64,000 bases of DNA from Plasmodium brasilianum (lineage: Eukaryota > Apicomplexa > Aconoidasida > Haemosporida > Plasmodiidae): the NCBI RefSeq assembly GCF_023973825.1, contig NC_090123.1, forward strand, positions 1,037,501-1,101,500, given 5' to 3'. The notes under the pieces were generated by a model. That model was not told the DNA's origin and did not search any database. It worked only from the letters and a program-made list of their open reading frames with translations. Shown here piece after piece: positions 29,401 to 41,832 of the stretch (position 1 is the stretch's first letter; every line of letters begins with the position of its first letter). Position numbers and translations under genes: made by a program.

Positions 29401-31702
29401 CTCCTAACATATGCCTGAGGCTTCCGCTAATTATGCTGCTACTACCATTTCTACTGTTTATGATATTTTTATCCTCCTTATTCTGGTCTCGTTCATGCAA
29501 ACTTTTGTTCGCATAACACGGCGTATTTTTCCCTTCATCACTTTGATTTTCCTTATCAAGATGATATGCACGCCCTCTTTTTACAAATTTTTTTTTCCCT
29601 TTACTGTATTCTACTTCTTCGTTAAAATATTTGTCCTTTTTGGTTGAAACGATATTAGAATCATATGCATTTCTGTAAGAGCTGTCTCTTGTTTTATCCT
29701 TTTTCAATTTGACAAAATCAACATCATAATTGATATCATCTAGTTGCATATTCTTTTCATCACTACTTTTTATAAAATGTAAAGGAACATTTTTTACATC
29801 TTCATCCATTGTAATGAACTTCCTTTCACCTTGCTCTAAATTGTTTTCATTTTTACCATTTACATTATTATTCCTATTTTCAAACAGCAAATCAGCATCT
29901 TTACTCTCACCTGTTTGCTTATCTATGGAATTCGCTGCGTATGATATTATATCTTCTTCTTCATCAGTGATATACCTTCTCCTGCTTTTTCTGCCTTTTT
30001 TGCTTCTACCGATTCTTCTGAATAATTCTAATTTGTCATGTTCATATTTATTAACATTGGCACTTGCGTTAATCTTTACGGAATAATCGTATCCTTCGAC
30101 GTCGCTACTTATGCAAACCCCCCTTCGCTTACTTGATATTAAATGCTGGCTTTCACTTAGCCATTCTTCATTCTGGCTGCTCAAACGCGTTGTTCTTTCA
30201 TTCTGATTGTTTATGGGATCACTCTGATGTTCCGTATTTTTTTTTTTTGCTGCACAATTATTCATGTTAATATTTCTGCCATCATTACTGTTAGCTATAC
30301 TGGAAGGAGTTGTACTTAGTGCTATTTGACGCTGTGCTAGTTCGTTTGTTGGATATATACTTTTTTCATATGATCCATTTTTACTTCTATCATTAATAGA
30401 ATGTGCCTTGTCATTTATGAACTGTCCATATACATCTCCTATCTTTTTCGTATCGTTACTATTCATAACTGCATGATCTTTCTTATGACTACATGACGAT
30501 TCAAATTCATTACTAGTAACATCTAAATTATTCGTCTGTAAATTTTGACCATTTTTTGATATATCTTCATCTAAAGAATTAAATGAATTTTGATTATTCC
30601 ATATTTTTTTACCTATAACATTTTCTTTTATACTTCTTTTAAATTTATTTAACACACTCAGAAATGGGCCTTCGAACATTTTTTTCTCACCATTTTTTTT
30701 TTGATTAGAATTAAAATCATTATTCATTTCTGTCAAATGTTGATCTGCACTAATGTTCGAGTTATCTAGTTTTAATACATAATCATCATTGTGATCGTGT
30801 CCTTTTTCATCATCAATGTGCTTATCATTATGGCTATCAATATGCATATCATCGTGTTTATCATTACGCCTATCACTATACTTATCGCTATGGTTATCAC
30901 TATGACTATCATTATTATTAGGACTATATTTACGATTATAGTTATAACTATAACTATGACTATACCTGTGACTATACATATGATTATATCTTTGACTATA
31001 ACTATGCCTATAATTATAATTATCTTCACTTCCGCGATCACTATCACGATCACTTCTACGATCACTGCTATCATCACCTTTATCTTTATTCTTGAAATCC
31101 GTACTATGTACTCTATACCTTTTTCTTTGTTGTGCTACACTGTCATCATAGCATTTCCATCCCTTCTTAAGTGAACGTGTTCGTGCCTTTCTACTCCTTC
31201 TATTATTAAAACTATAACTACCATTTCTGTTAATGTTACTATTAATGTTACTGTTATTGTTGCTACTATTGTTAATATTGTTATGAATGATACTACTATT
31301 AAAATCAAAGTGATTGTTTTCATTTTCGTTAATTCTTAACAGTGCTCCCCTTTCTATTGCTGCACTATTGTAGTTACCTGTATCTACAGAATTCACATTT
31401 ACACTCCAAAAAACATCACTGGAAAAATTTCCATCTAGAAAATTATAATTACTATTATTACTATTATAATATTTACTGTCATTGGTATACCTAATTCTTG
31501 AACGAGCTGTATAATATTTTGATTTTTGTGTATTATCACAATCTACGTCTAAGGAACCATCATCACTTACGGACGAATGACTATTATAACACGACGTATT
31601 TTTTTCATCCTCTAAATAATTTTTTTCTGTACCATTTTCTTTATTTATTATATTCGATTCACTCATATCACATGTGTCTTCTTCTAAAACGTTACATTCC
31701 AT
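93..31702 (-). CDS. Giant MATH-domain / RNA pseudouridine synthase protein (PFE0570w/PF3D7_0511500 type)
   Basis: I read this as one two-exon gene: exon 1 31702-14527, intron 14526-14291, exon 2 14290-93. The split codon is G/GA (Gly5726), giving about 10,457 residues, close to the ~10,000 of the P. falciparum orthologue. The ATG at 31702 sits in an AGGAAAATGG context. In order: basic and His/Ser-rich N-terminus; CxxC pair ~860-885; MATH domain ~1565-1700 (SSWAYWSF, GWQKMI); a USP-like region ~2310-3180 without catalytic residues; helical, low-complexity stretches; and an RluA-family pseudouridine synthase ~7585-8115. The last has HRIDLETSG (putative catalytic Asp7729) and GRTHQIRVH-x6-HP (~8063-8078). 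Pseudouridine synthases of this family isomerise uridine in RNA; the target here is unknown. Long Asn/Asp, Glu/Asp and Ser/Asn tracts fill the gaps. The true 3' end is uncertain (see 1-117). Confidence 0.93.
6573..6680 (-). repeat. Glu/Asp-encoding (TTC)n-type tract
   Basis: Imperfect TCTTCTTCA repeats on the plus strand encode a run of Glu and Asp in the giant protein, just after the pseudouridine synthase domain. Such acidic tracts are common in Plasmodium proteins and vary in length between strains. Confidence 0.8.
9124..9411 (-). repeat. Asn/Asp trinucleotide repeat tract
   Basis: Nearly uninterrupted TTA/TCA triplets on the plus strand encode about 95 residues of Asn and Asp in the giant protein, ahead of the pseudouridine synthase domain. 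The plus-strand ORFs here (poly-Tyr/His or poly-Leu/Ser) are artefacts of the triplet repeat. Confidence 0.85.
12222..12296 (-). repeat. 18-bp tandem repeat (RNDSSN units)
   Basis: Four near-identical 18-bp units encode consecutive RNDSSN hexapeptides inside the giant protein. The nucleotide units differ at few positions, which suggests recent replication slippage. Confidence 0.75.
14291..14526 (-). other. Intron joining the two giant exons
   Basis: The donor is ATAG/GTAATG and the acceptor is CTACCTCTACAG/GAATC. Phases agree on both sides: one base before the intron and two after. The intron holds a (TA)n run near 14466-14492 and CA/TG-rich repeats. Without this splice, exon 1 reads into a short simple-sequence tail and exon 2 has no ATG at its start, so two separate genes are unlikely. 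Known Plasmodium annotation also treats this locus as a single ~10,000-residue protein (from memory). Confidence 0.85.
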
Positions 31703-31954
31703 TTTCCTCCCCTCAACTACTTACTATCCTACTTTTTATTTGTATTTTTTTTTTTCTCTCTTTTTTTTTTTTGTATGTATAAATACATACAAATATACAT
31801 ATACGCATATATATATATATTTATTTATTTATTTATAAATTTTTTTATTTTATTATCTTATTTTTCCTCCTTTTTTTATTTTTCATCTAATGTAGAAGTT
31901 AAAAAAAAAAAAAAAAAAAAAAGGGCACTTCATTTTAGTGCAAACTATTATGTA

Positions 31955-32064
31955 CACATATGCATACATATATACATACACATATACATACGCATATACA
32001 CATATGCTTACATATATACATACACATATACATACGCATATACACATAATGCATACATATATAT
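31955..32064. repeat. 44-bp tandem repeat upstream of the giant gene
   Basis: A unit beginning CACATATGCATACATATATA is repeated 44 bp later (at 31999) with one difference, then begins again at 32043 and degenerates. It is built from CATA-type simple sequence. Confidence 0.8.
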
Positions 32065-32311
32065 ATATTTATATATATGATGTAAATATACTCTTTTAAA
32101 CAAAAATGTAAAAAAAATTATTTACAAAATGTGTAAATACTTAATTAACAAAAATCAATAGAAATCAGTTAAAAAACAAAATATGTGTTCAGTAGCATTG
32201 TACTATAAATCAAGGAAAAAAGGTTGAAAAAATATAGAGGATGAAGATACTTTCGCATGAACTCAAATATGTATACATACACATACATATATGTATATTT
32301 ACATAATATAT

Positions 32312-32360
<49 letters not shown>

Positions 32361-33000
32361 AACGTATATACATAACAGTAAATATTCACAAAAAGCTTTG
32401 TTTAAAATTAATAACAGTTGGAAAAAAATCAATCACATATATATACATGTATATATCACATGAAAAATTCAAAATAAACTCACACAAAATCTACATCAAG
32501 TAAATTTTTTTTTTATTCTTGTTTTTTTTCTTTTCCTTTCCTTCTTTTTCTTTTTCTTTTTTTTTCTCATATCACATTCATGTTATTTAAGAAAAACAAA
32601 GTTTAAAAAAAAAAAGGGAAAATCTTAATATTAAAATTATTTATGTAATAATTTTTTTTTTTTCCTTTTGAACAGTTGGGGGATAGAATAATTGTGTACC
32701 TGTTATATAAATACGTAGTACTTACACTTATATATGATCATAATATATACATTTTATATATGTGTTTCATTTGTATGCTTATATACATTTATACTTAATA
32801 TATATATATGCATACACTTTTATGTATATAAGTATATAAATGTATAGGCTGATACACGAAACAAGAAAGAACTCAAAAATTACATTTACCTTACTTTTCA
32901 TTAAGCTAAAAAATAGTAGTTAAAAAAATATATTACAAAGATATCAACGTGTAAGCAATTACTAAAGCAATGATACGTACAATACTATATATAAAAATAT

Positions 33001-33100
33001 ACATATATAAACATATACATATATAAACATATACATATATAAACATATACATATATAAACATATACATATATAAACATATACATATATAAACATATACAT
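33001..33100. repeat. 16-bp tandem repeat
   Basis: The unit ACATATATAAACATAT recurs head to tail about six times. The Tyr/Ile/Cys-rich minus-strand ORFs across it are artefacts. Confidence 0.85.
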
Positions 33101-36100
33101 ATATATACATATATATAAGAATACCTTATACATACATAATAATGTATAAACGTACTGTTAGATAATACGAAGTTACACTTAAACACTCGGATATCATCGT
33201 TTAGCATATCTCTTTTAAAAGAAACAAAACAAGTATAATATAGTAGTAACACTTTTTATTAGTATTATTTTATATTATAAATGCTTTTTCATTTCTTTAT
33301 AAATATATACATATATGTTTATACATATTTACATATGCAGTTAATATAAAAGTAAAAGTTATGAACTCTTTTTTTCATATAAAGGCTCTTGTTGAAACAA
33401 GATTTAGGTCTCCTTATCTCTTAAGTAGATAGAACATTATTATTTTATATAATCCTATTTTTTTTTTTTTTTAATATTTACTTTTTAAAATTAAATATTA
33501 AAATAATAATATAAAATATATATAAATGATTTTTTAGTAAGTTGCATACAATTACAATATATATATATATGCGCACATACATATATATATATAAATACTT
33601 ATATATAATTATAGTACTTATGCATTTCCTATATTTTTAAAAAATACAATTATACTGTATGTACTTATATACATATATATAATAATAACATTATGGTTAC
33701 CAGTTAGGTAAAGGAAATCATATTTAAAAATTTTTTTTTTTTTAATAATATTAAAATAATTTTTTTTACAAGTTATAATATATTTAAAGAAAAACAAAAA
33801 GGGTATAAAAGGCAAAAAAAGTAAAACAGAATAGCAAAAAAAAAAAAAAAAAAAGACTAAAAAACCAGAGAGTTGAAACAATATTTAAAGAACGATAATT
33901 ATAAGAGAAAGCAAGAATTTGTACACCAGTTATTCCACCAGTGAATTTACTCCGTTGAATGCATTTGCATGTACATGTATGCATATATACTAAATACATG
34001 TATAAGCAAATGTATATATAATTTTAGAATGGGAAGCTTATCCTGCGTGCAGTAAAATAATAGAAATATAGCAAATAAGAAGCAAAATATTTGCATAAAT
34101 AAATTTCTTTTTTCTTCTATTATATTTTGTTCTTTCTTTTTTCAAGTTGATGCTCCAATTTCTAAGCAATAACGAAGATTATTATGAATGTTTGCAATAA
34201 AGCAAAAAAGTATACATCAGCATATATATGTATATGCTCATGTATATTTACGTGCATAAACTAAAGCAGAACTACTGAACCGTTTTTTACCTTCAAACTG
34301 CATTAGCATTTAATCGCTTTGAATTTCGCCTTTAAGGAACGACCATACTACTACTATAATTTATTTACTTATGTCTCCCAAGTTTGTGTAGGAGAAAAAA
34401 GGCACTATGTGAGCGCACTTTATATATATATATAATATATATAAATATATATTTATATATACGTATATATATACGTGTATGTGCACATATACGTACATGT
34501 ATATATAATTTGCAATATCTGAGCTTTTTTATTCTGTTTTACAATTTTTACGCTTTTTCACATATCGTAAATTGCGCTTATAATTGTCGCGAATAAGTTA
34601 GGTAGCGTGCTAAGTAATTTAACTTGTATGTATATATATACATGCACATATTGTATGTATATATATGTACGAATAAACTCCTGTAAGTCGTATCATATGG
34701 TGGCAAAAGGGAATTATTTTCAAATCGCTGCAAAGATTGCCTTTTTTAAAAGAGAAAATTACGTACATAGCAAACTTTTTTTTTTTTTTTAATGCATTTA
34801 TTTTTATTTTTATTGTTACATATAAGCTATATATTTACATGTATAAACATGAGTTGAAGTCATATTTTTTTGTTATATATTTTGAGTGTACGGAGAAAAA
34901 TCCTACGTCGAAAGCAAAATTTTTTTTTCCTTTTAACATCATATTTCTTTTTTTTCTAAGCAAATATTAAAATATATCATTTCTTAAAAATATTTTGCTG
35001 TATACACAATTGTACCCCTTAAAATGGAAAATTTTTTTTTAAAATAAATAATACCGAAAAAATAAGAGAAAAGAAAAAAAAAAAAAAATCGCTTAGACTA
35101 GAATAATACGTATACCAAAATGAAGAAATTTCTTTTGTTATAAATGTAGTCATTACTATGGGAAATATGCCGAAATTGTTTTCATAGCATTACTTATTTT
35201 TTAATGCTATATGTACAAAATGCGAGTAGTGTGTATTATTTGTATACATGTTTGCTTTTCCTTTACGACCTACATTTAATGAAAAATCCTTAAGACAAAA
35301 AAGTGTGCACCATACATAAAATTACAAAGAATAAATATTTTAAGTTTGTTTAACTTAGGAAACCAAAAAAAACCTTTTCCATATTAAAATAAATAGTCAA
35401 ACTTAATTTGTTCGTAAAAATGTCTTGATATATACACATTTAAAAATGTTTTAACCAGGAGAAATTTAATATATACTAACAAATTGGCATGAACATAAAT
35501 ATTGCTTTTTTTTCCTTTTTTTCTTTTTTAACCAAAAATGTGTATATAGTTATTACTAATCTGATAATGAATTATACAAAACACCAACAAAAAAAAGGCA
35601 AAAAAATAACAAAAAATATGATAATTAAAAAATAATAAAATGACAAAAAAAAAGAAAAAGGAAATTCTTTCTAGCTCCCCTACTTAAAAGGCTGCGAAAT
35701 AATTTGCTCCATGTGAGTATTTTCCCGAAATGTGCCTACGTTTTTACATAAAAATAAAATGTGTTGTTATGCCTCTTTTACTTTTTTTTTTTTTTTTTTT
35801 CTTTTTTTGCATTTGTTTATTTTCGTTTTAATCGTTAAATATGGAGAATCGTAAAAGTACGTCCAATAATGAGCATTCTCCTTTTGTTATTAATTCAAAT
35901 GAAATTTTTTTTGTTTTCTTGTAAGGAAATTTTTTTTTGTTTTTTTTTTTTTAATAAAATGTTTTTCCAAAACAAGTGAAATATAAATATGCAAATCACA
36001 AAGTAGGGTAAGACAATACATGTACAAATAAGCCAGCACATGGTGTTCATATTCGTACTATGGAAAAACAAAATGTAATAAAAAATAACATAACGAAAAA

Positions 36101-36323
36101 AAAAATAAATAAAAGGAAATGGAAAAAATGCAAAAAGGCAAAATTGCGAAATGGTAAAATGATAAAGCAATTGGTCATTTCCTTTAACATTGAATGTGCA
36201 TCCAGTTGTTGCATTTTTATGTATTTTTAAAGTAGGTGTATGTAATATTAGCAAATAAGCATTTAATTTTTTATTTTGTTATTTTGTTATATCATGCGTT
36301 ATCGCACTAGTAATAAGAATAAA

Positions 36324-36360
<37 letters not shown>

Positions 36361-36618
36361 TAAGTATGAATATATTTGTGAATGTAAATATAAATGTTAT
36401 ATATCAAAAATGTGAAACAAACATAGTGTGTACAAATAAAGAAACAAAAAAAAAATATAGAAAACGTGTGAAGAACTCAAATAGAGTTACAGCAACGTCG
36501 AAATGTAAATTCCTGCATATTTTCAATTCGTACATATATGTAACAAATTTGCAGAATGGGAATTTTTTAATATTATTTCTTTCCATCCACTATTTCGTCT
36601 ACTCCAACTTCATCCAAT

Positions 36619-38511
36619 TCAAACGTGCGTGCTTTCTCCGTAGGAGCTGTCCATGTACATATCTGAGGACTTATCATTTTCTATAGTGAGCGATTTGTTA
36701 TTCTTTCTTTTTTTCTGTAATCTTTTAACTTTGTTTATAAGATCATAATAATAAACTATAAAAGTTAACGAAAGTAATATGACTACTAATAATATGATAA
36801 TTGAATATGTTACAAGTGTACCATCAAAAGACCATTTTGACTCTGCATTTTTGTTGTTTTCTTCTGTTGATGCTTCTGACTCTTTGTTTGAATCACTTTC
36901 ATTTTCTTTATTATTTTTTCCCCCATTATTATTATTATTACCATCATTGTAATTGTCTTTGAATGCATTCGCTTCATCCTCTTTTATTTCAAATGTTTCG
37001 TATTGATACTTAACTGGGTTGTTATTGTCATATATACTTACACTTTTTTCACCCTTCAACTTATCATATTGTTCATCCGTTAAATTTACAATCGAATGTT
37101 GTACAAGAAAATTCATTGGAACCATACGTACTTTGTCATTTGTATTTAAAAATAAAAAAATGAAAGAGTAATTATTTTTTAAACTGGAATTAATTTCCGC
37201 ATGGTATATGGGACGATGAATATGCCTATGCACATTTCTTATTTTATAACTGTTACTAATATTCTCAGGCATCTTGTCGTATATTTGCAAGTTGGAAAAA
37301 CTGACTGTGCTATAGTTGCTACTTCCAGTGCTACTACCGCTATTTCCGCTGTTACGGGTAGTGCCAATCCTCCCTTCCTCTTCTTTTTGCATTTCAATTC
37401 CGTTTTGGGATACGTCAGAAGGGCTTTTTTCGTCCCCATTAGTTGGTGATATAAATGCCATTTTGTTTCCCTTATTTTTTTCAATAATTAAAGTTTGGTC
37501 CTTATGTTGAGTATATCCTTCTATGAAAAGTAAACCTTTATCATTATTTTTGTTTTCTTTTTTTTCACTCTCTATATGCGATATATTTCCTACCCCACTT
37601 CTTACTTCCTCACGATTATCATTCAAATTGTGTAATTTTTCATTTTTCTCATCAATCATTTGTATATTATTAACAATATTTGATTTGCAATCATGGTTAT
37701 CTGTGCTGAACAAATGGTTGTCTTGCCCTCTACTCGGTGTTAACTCTAAATAGTTTAGCTTGTTAGAGCATGTTAATATGCTATTATTGTTCTCATTTAT
37801 CTGCTCATTTTTGTTTTCATTTACCTTCTCATTTGTGTTTTCCTTTTTCCTTTCTACTTCTTCTTCTCCTCCTGCTTTTTCCCCCGTTTCTTCTTTTATC
37901 AGTTTGTTTATGTTTTCCTCCTCTTTCTCCTCTTCCTCTTTCTTTTGTTCTCTCCTTTTTTTTACATTTTCGTGTATTTCCCTGTCTCTTTTCTGTTCTC
38001 TCGATTCTTCTTCATTTCTTTTCAACTCTTCATCCATTAAATCATATATTTTTTTTTCTTCTTCTGATGCTTCCTCTTTTTTTATATAATGACATTTTTT
38101 GTTATTATGATCTATATTATCATCCTTTCCTTGGTCCCTTTTTTCCTCCCTTTCATAACTATAATTTTCTTTTTCTTTTTTATATTTTTTCTCCTTAGGA
38201 TTTAAATCATCATTGTTTTCGTCCAATAAATACCCTTCTGATGTGTTCTTATTATAATTCCATTTATCTGTATTTATTTTGTGAGTGTGCGTATCTTCTT
38301 TTAATTTTCTGTGTCTTCTTAATATGTCTATCTTTTTTTTATTATTAAAATAGCTTTTTTCATCATTCAAAATAAAGCATCCTACACTTTTTTCATTTTT
38401 CTCATACAGATGGTAACTGGGGAAGAACACCAAAATATTGTTATAAAATTCTTTTTCTAGTAATAAAAGAAACAAAATTAAGAAACAGCATCCGACATTT
38501 AAAATATTCAT
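36619..38511 (-). CDS. Secreted type I membrane protein, probable PFE0565w/PF3D7_0511400 orthologue
   Basis: A single-exon gene of 630 residues. A hydrophobic N-terminus (residues ~5-18, CCFLILFLLLL) looks like a signal peptide. The middle is highly charged and Asn/Glu/Lys-rich (~85-260). A more ordered region (~420-520) includes HRHIHRPIYHAEI and FIFLFLNTNDKVRMVP. One membrane helix lies at ~566-589 and is followed by a basic 40-residue tail ending in STHV. RKLKE at 68-72 fits the PEXEL pattern RxLxE at the usual distance after a signal sequence. The identity is inferred from position: in P. falciparum the gene upstream of PFE0570w on the same strand is PFE0565w, reported in salivary gland sporozoites (from memory). 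No enzymatic domain is visible. It is divergent from the gene at 41833. Confidence 0.9.
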   Translation of the reverse strand: MNILNVGCCFLILFLLLLEKEFYNNILVFFPSYHLYEKNEKSVGCFILNDEKSYFNNKKKIDILRRHRKLKEDTHTHKINTDKWNYNKNTSEGYLLDENNDDLNPKEKKYKKEKENYSYEREEKRDQGKDDNIDHNNKKCHYIKKEEASEEEKKIYDLMDEELKRNEEESREQKRDREIHENVKKRREQKKEEEEKEEENINKLIKEETGEKAGGEEEVERKKENTNEKVNENKNEQINENNNSILTCSNKLNYLELTPSRGQDNHLFSTDNHDCKSNIVNNIQMIDEKNEKLHNLNDNREEVRSGVGNISHIESEKKENKNNDKGLLFIEGYTQHKDQTLIIEKNKGNKMAFISPTNGDEKSPSDVSQNGIEMQKEEEGRIGTTRNSGNSGSSTGSSNYSTVSFSNLQIYDKMPENISNSYKIRNVHRHIHRPIYHAEINSSLKNNYSFIFLFLNTNDKVRMVPMNFLVQHSIVNLTDEQYDKLKGEKSVSIYDNNNPVKYQYETFEIKEDEANAFKDNYNDGNNNNNGGKNNKENESDSNKESEASTEENNKNAESKWSFDGTLVTYSIIILLVVILLSLTFIVYYYDLINKVKRLQKKRKNNKSLTIENDKSSDMYMDSSYGESTHV

Positions 38512-41140
38512 ATCTCTTCTTTTGTTTTTATATGTATGTTTGTGTTTATATGTGCATATGCCTATGACATATAGAATGTTACAAAATTAAAAAGCGGTTG
38601 TAACAATTTGTGCTCAATTAAAAATGTACTTTCAATATTATTAAGCAAAAAAAAAAAAAAAAAAAAAAAATTATCAGTTTAACTCCTTATTTTTCTTTTC
38701 TCTTTTTTTTTAAAAAAAAAAAAAACAATTTCCGTGTTACGTGTTTATACAAATTGGGGAAAAACGTAAAATAAAGGATTGCGTTTTTCCCTACGTCTTG
38801 TTCTATGCTTGTTCTGTATAGGAGAACTGTATTTTATGCTGTATTTTTCCACTTTTTTTTTTTTTTTTTTTTTTAGTGATTGTTCTATACTCCAACTTTT
38901 TGTCTCCGTTTTGAGAGTATTGTGCCGAATCAACTCCCAAAAAACAAACCGCTGTTTTTTTTTTATATCATTAATATAAGGAAAATGCACAAATTGTTCT
39001 AACAATAAACAACGACAACGATAATGACAAAAATAACAACAAAAATAAAAAAATAAATTAAAAAAAAAAATTAAATCATAAGAAAGAACAACATGAAATC
39101 TTATGTTCCTTTTTAATGGCTAATAAAAAAAAAAAAAAAACATGCTCAAATGTGTTACAACCAAGTCAGCAATAAATAAAAATGTAAAAAAGACAATAAC
39201 AGGCAGAAATATAAAAACTTAAAAAAATATAGATGATAAGGAAAAATAAAGAAAAATAAAGACAAAAAAAGAAAAAAAAAAGAAAAGCTTGTCTTTTTAT
39301 CTCTTTTTTTTTTTTTTTTTTTTTTTTGTTAAGAGTAAAAAAATTGGCGTTTCAAAAACGTTGTATGTTTTTTTTAATCTAAATTTTTCCTTCTATATAA
39401 TAATTTTGAGTTACATGTGTATGTATTTTAAAATGTGGGACACTTATTCATGTTTAAGTGTGTTTATTTTTTTACTTAACGACATAAAAAAAATAAGAAA
39501 AAAACACAATATAATTCTGAAACAAAACAAAATAAAATAAAATGAAACAAAATGCATCAAAATGAAATATAATTCAACAAAATGAAATAAAATTCAACAA
39601 AATGGAACAAAATGTAGTAAAATAAAACAAAATGCGACCAAATGAGACAAAATAATGTTTAGCAAAATTAGGAAGAACAAATTTTTAATTAACAAAGTAT
39701 AGTTTAAGAAAATCGAAATTTTCAATTATCACTTCTGTGTGCGCAGAATGTTAGCAAAATAAAAATTGTAAAAAAAACACAAGTGTATTTTTGGGAATGA
39801 TTTATACTTTTACTAAAAAATAATTGAAGTTTAATATGAAATAATGTATTTCATTTAAGTCAAAACAAACAAATACAAAGAAAGTAATTTTTTTGCATAT
39901 GAGTGAGATCATCAGTGTGCTGTTTTTCTCTAAAGTTTTACAACTGTACTGGAAAAAATCAACTGCATGCATGTAAATATCTCAATAAAAAAAAAAAAAA
40001 CTGATGTTTTAAAAAGTCCCTTTTTCTCTTTTTTAGCATTTTATATTTTCCATACCTACACACGTGCACATGTATACATGCATACGTTTACACATATATT
40101 CGTATTTATTAAATAAAAGATTGCGTTCATTTTTCACAGCATTTTATATACATGTTCCTCCAAACGCAAATTTTCAATTCAGTCTCAGGCTTCTTTTTTT
40201 CCTCAAAATTTTGTTTTTTTCTTTTTTTTTCTCTCTCATCACGTTAGTGATTTAGCTACTATCTTTGTGTTCTTTTATATCCATTGTTCAAAAAAATTAT
40301 AAAAAAAGACAGCTTCATGTTTTCGGCAAAATACAAATATATTTTTTTGAGATACATAACATTGTATTGCCTTGTATTACATACTACTTTTAAAGGTTTA
40401 TGTCTGTTTTGCTATCATTTGTTAAAATATTATAAGGTCAATACAACATATATTTTACATAACAGGCAAATTTTGAGAATTCTTTAGCTAAAGGTGATAT
40501 TCTCTTATGGCTCTTGTGATATTTCTTTTCTTTTCTTTTTTATTTTATAATAATTTATAACTTTGTTTTTTCTCATATATCATTGCAATTAAGCAAATGT
40601 GTTCCGATCAGGTGTAAATAAAAAGAATTTTCCTTTTAAACCATGAAAAAAAAAAAAATAAATAAAATAGGCACAGCTGTACAATTGTACAGTAGTATAA
40701 TAGTACAATAGCAAAACGGACAAACAGCGAAAAGACAAAGAGGCGAACAAACTAAGCACTGTTTGCTAAACGTTACATCTTATTTTTTGAAAAAGCGCAA
40801 TTTTAAGTGTTAAGGTAAATGATGACACATCGATGACTAAATATTTTGCCATATACTTGATAGAAATTAAAATCTGTCAATGCTTTTTGCGCACACAAGT
40901 ACGAAAGCTATGTTTTTCTTTTTTCCTTTTTTTTTTTTTAAACTGTATTTCCTTGTATGGAATGTGTGCATCTTCATATACTATGGGGAACTTTAGCAGT
41001 TTTTTTTTTCTGTTCAAAATATGCTTGTATGAGCACAACCGTCTGAAATTGCAAGAGTGTCAAATATGTAGGTAAACAGAAGTGCATGTAGATATATTCT
41101 GAGTAAGTTCGAGCGTGTTTAAATATATGACTATGCATAT

Positions 41141-41172
<32 letters not shown>

Positions 41173-41832
41173 TTATGTATGAATATATGTGTGCATAAGA
41201 CCCTGAAAAATACCCTTATATAAAAAGGATTATAAAAAAAATAGTATATTATGTTTAATACAATCAAACAGGAGGGGAGGAAAAGAAAAAAAAAGGCTAA
41301 CATTCGAATTTAATTTTTGTAATAAATAAATGACTACAAATATATTACTCATCCATTTTAGGAAAATAACTCTTGCTAAAAAGGATTTGCTCATTTTTAA
41401 AAATGTACAATTTTTTTTTTTTTTTTTTTTTTTTGCCTAGTTTTAATTATATATTTCTTTTTTTTTTAATATTAATTCGAATACAAGAACAATATATTTG
41501 TTTTCGTGGTCTTTGTTCTTTTAACCCAAAATGAACAGAAAAATAAAAAAATACAAAATAAAAAATAAAAATAAAAATAAAAATACAAATAAAATAAGAG
41601 TAAGAATATGATAAAATAATAAGTTCCACATGTTAATGTCAAAAATTGGGAAGTCCTCTAAGATTTTATATTCTTCGTTTTAAAAAAAATTAATTTTTTT
41701 TATTTTAATTTTTTTTTTTTTCGCAACTTTCTTTTTTTTTTTGGTATGCATTTTTAAATTTTTAATTGTTTTAGGTTAGAAATGAATACTAAATATAATT
41801 AATTTTTCTTTTCCTTTAAGTTTAAGCGATTT
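38512..41832. promoter_or_regulatory. Divergent intergenic region between the secreted protein and AVL9-MORN genes
   Basis: The 3.3 kb between two divergent start codons must hold the promoters of both genes. It contains long poly-A/T runs (for example 38646-38670 and 41411-41434), a degenerate AACAAAATGA-type repeat (about 39525-39655) and a (TA)n run near 41145. I saw no ORF with coding-like composition and could not assign specific sites. Confidence 0.5.
39525..39655. repeat. Degenerate AACAAAATGA-type tandem repeat
   Basis: Loosely repeated units of about 8-14 bp, each containing CAAAATG, run head to tail in the divergent intergenic region. Their function is unknown. Confidence 0.6.

Larger units (their letters stand above)
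31703..36618. other. Intergenic: 5' region of the giant gene and 3' region of the secreted protein gene
   Basis: About 4.9 kb without a convincing gene. It holds poly-A/T runs, a 44-bp tandem repeat (31955-32064), a (TA)n run (about 32312-32356) and a 16-bp repeat (about 33001-33100). The part next to 31702 must carry the promoter and 5' leader of the giant gene. Two blocks, about 33900-34000 and 34265-34420, are clearly less AT-rich than their surroundings. I could not build a gene from them; they may be leader sequence or noncoding RNA. Confidence 0.6.

Noticed and set aside
32169..32503. Small Tyr/Ile ORFs on both strands
   Set aside because: They run through a (TA)n microsatellite and flanking simple sequence; no coding signal.
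36619..38511. Identity as the apical rhoptry neck protein ARNP
   Set aside because: I first considered it as a neighbour of PF3D7_0511500, but the gene here lies on the 5' side of the giant gene on the same strand, which fits PFE0565w rather than a downstream gene.
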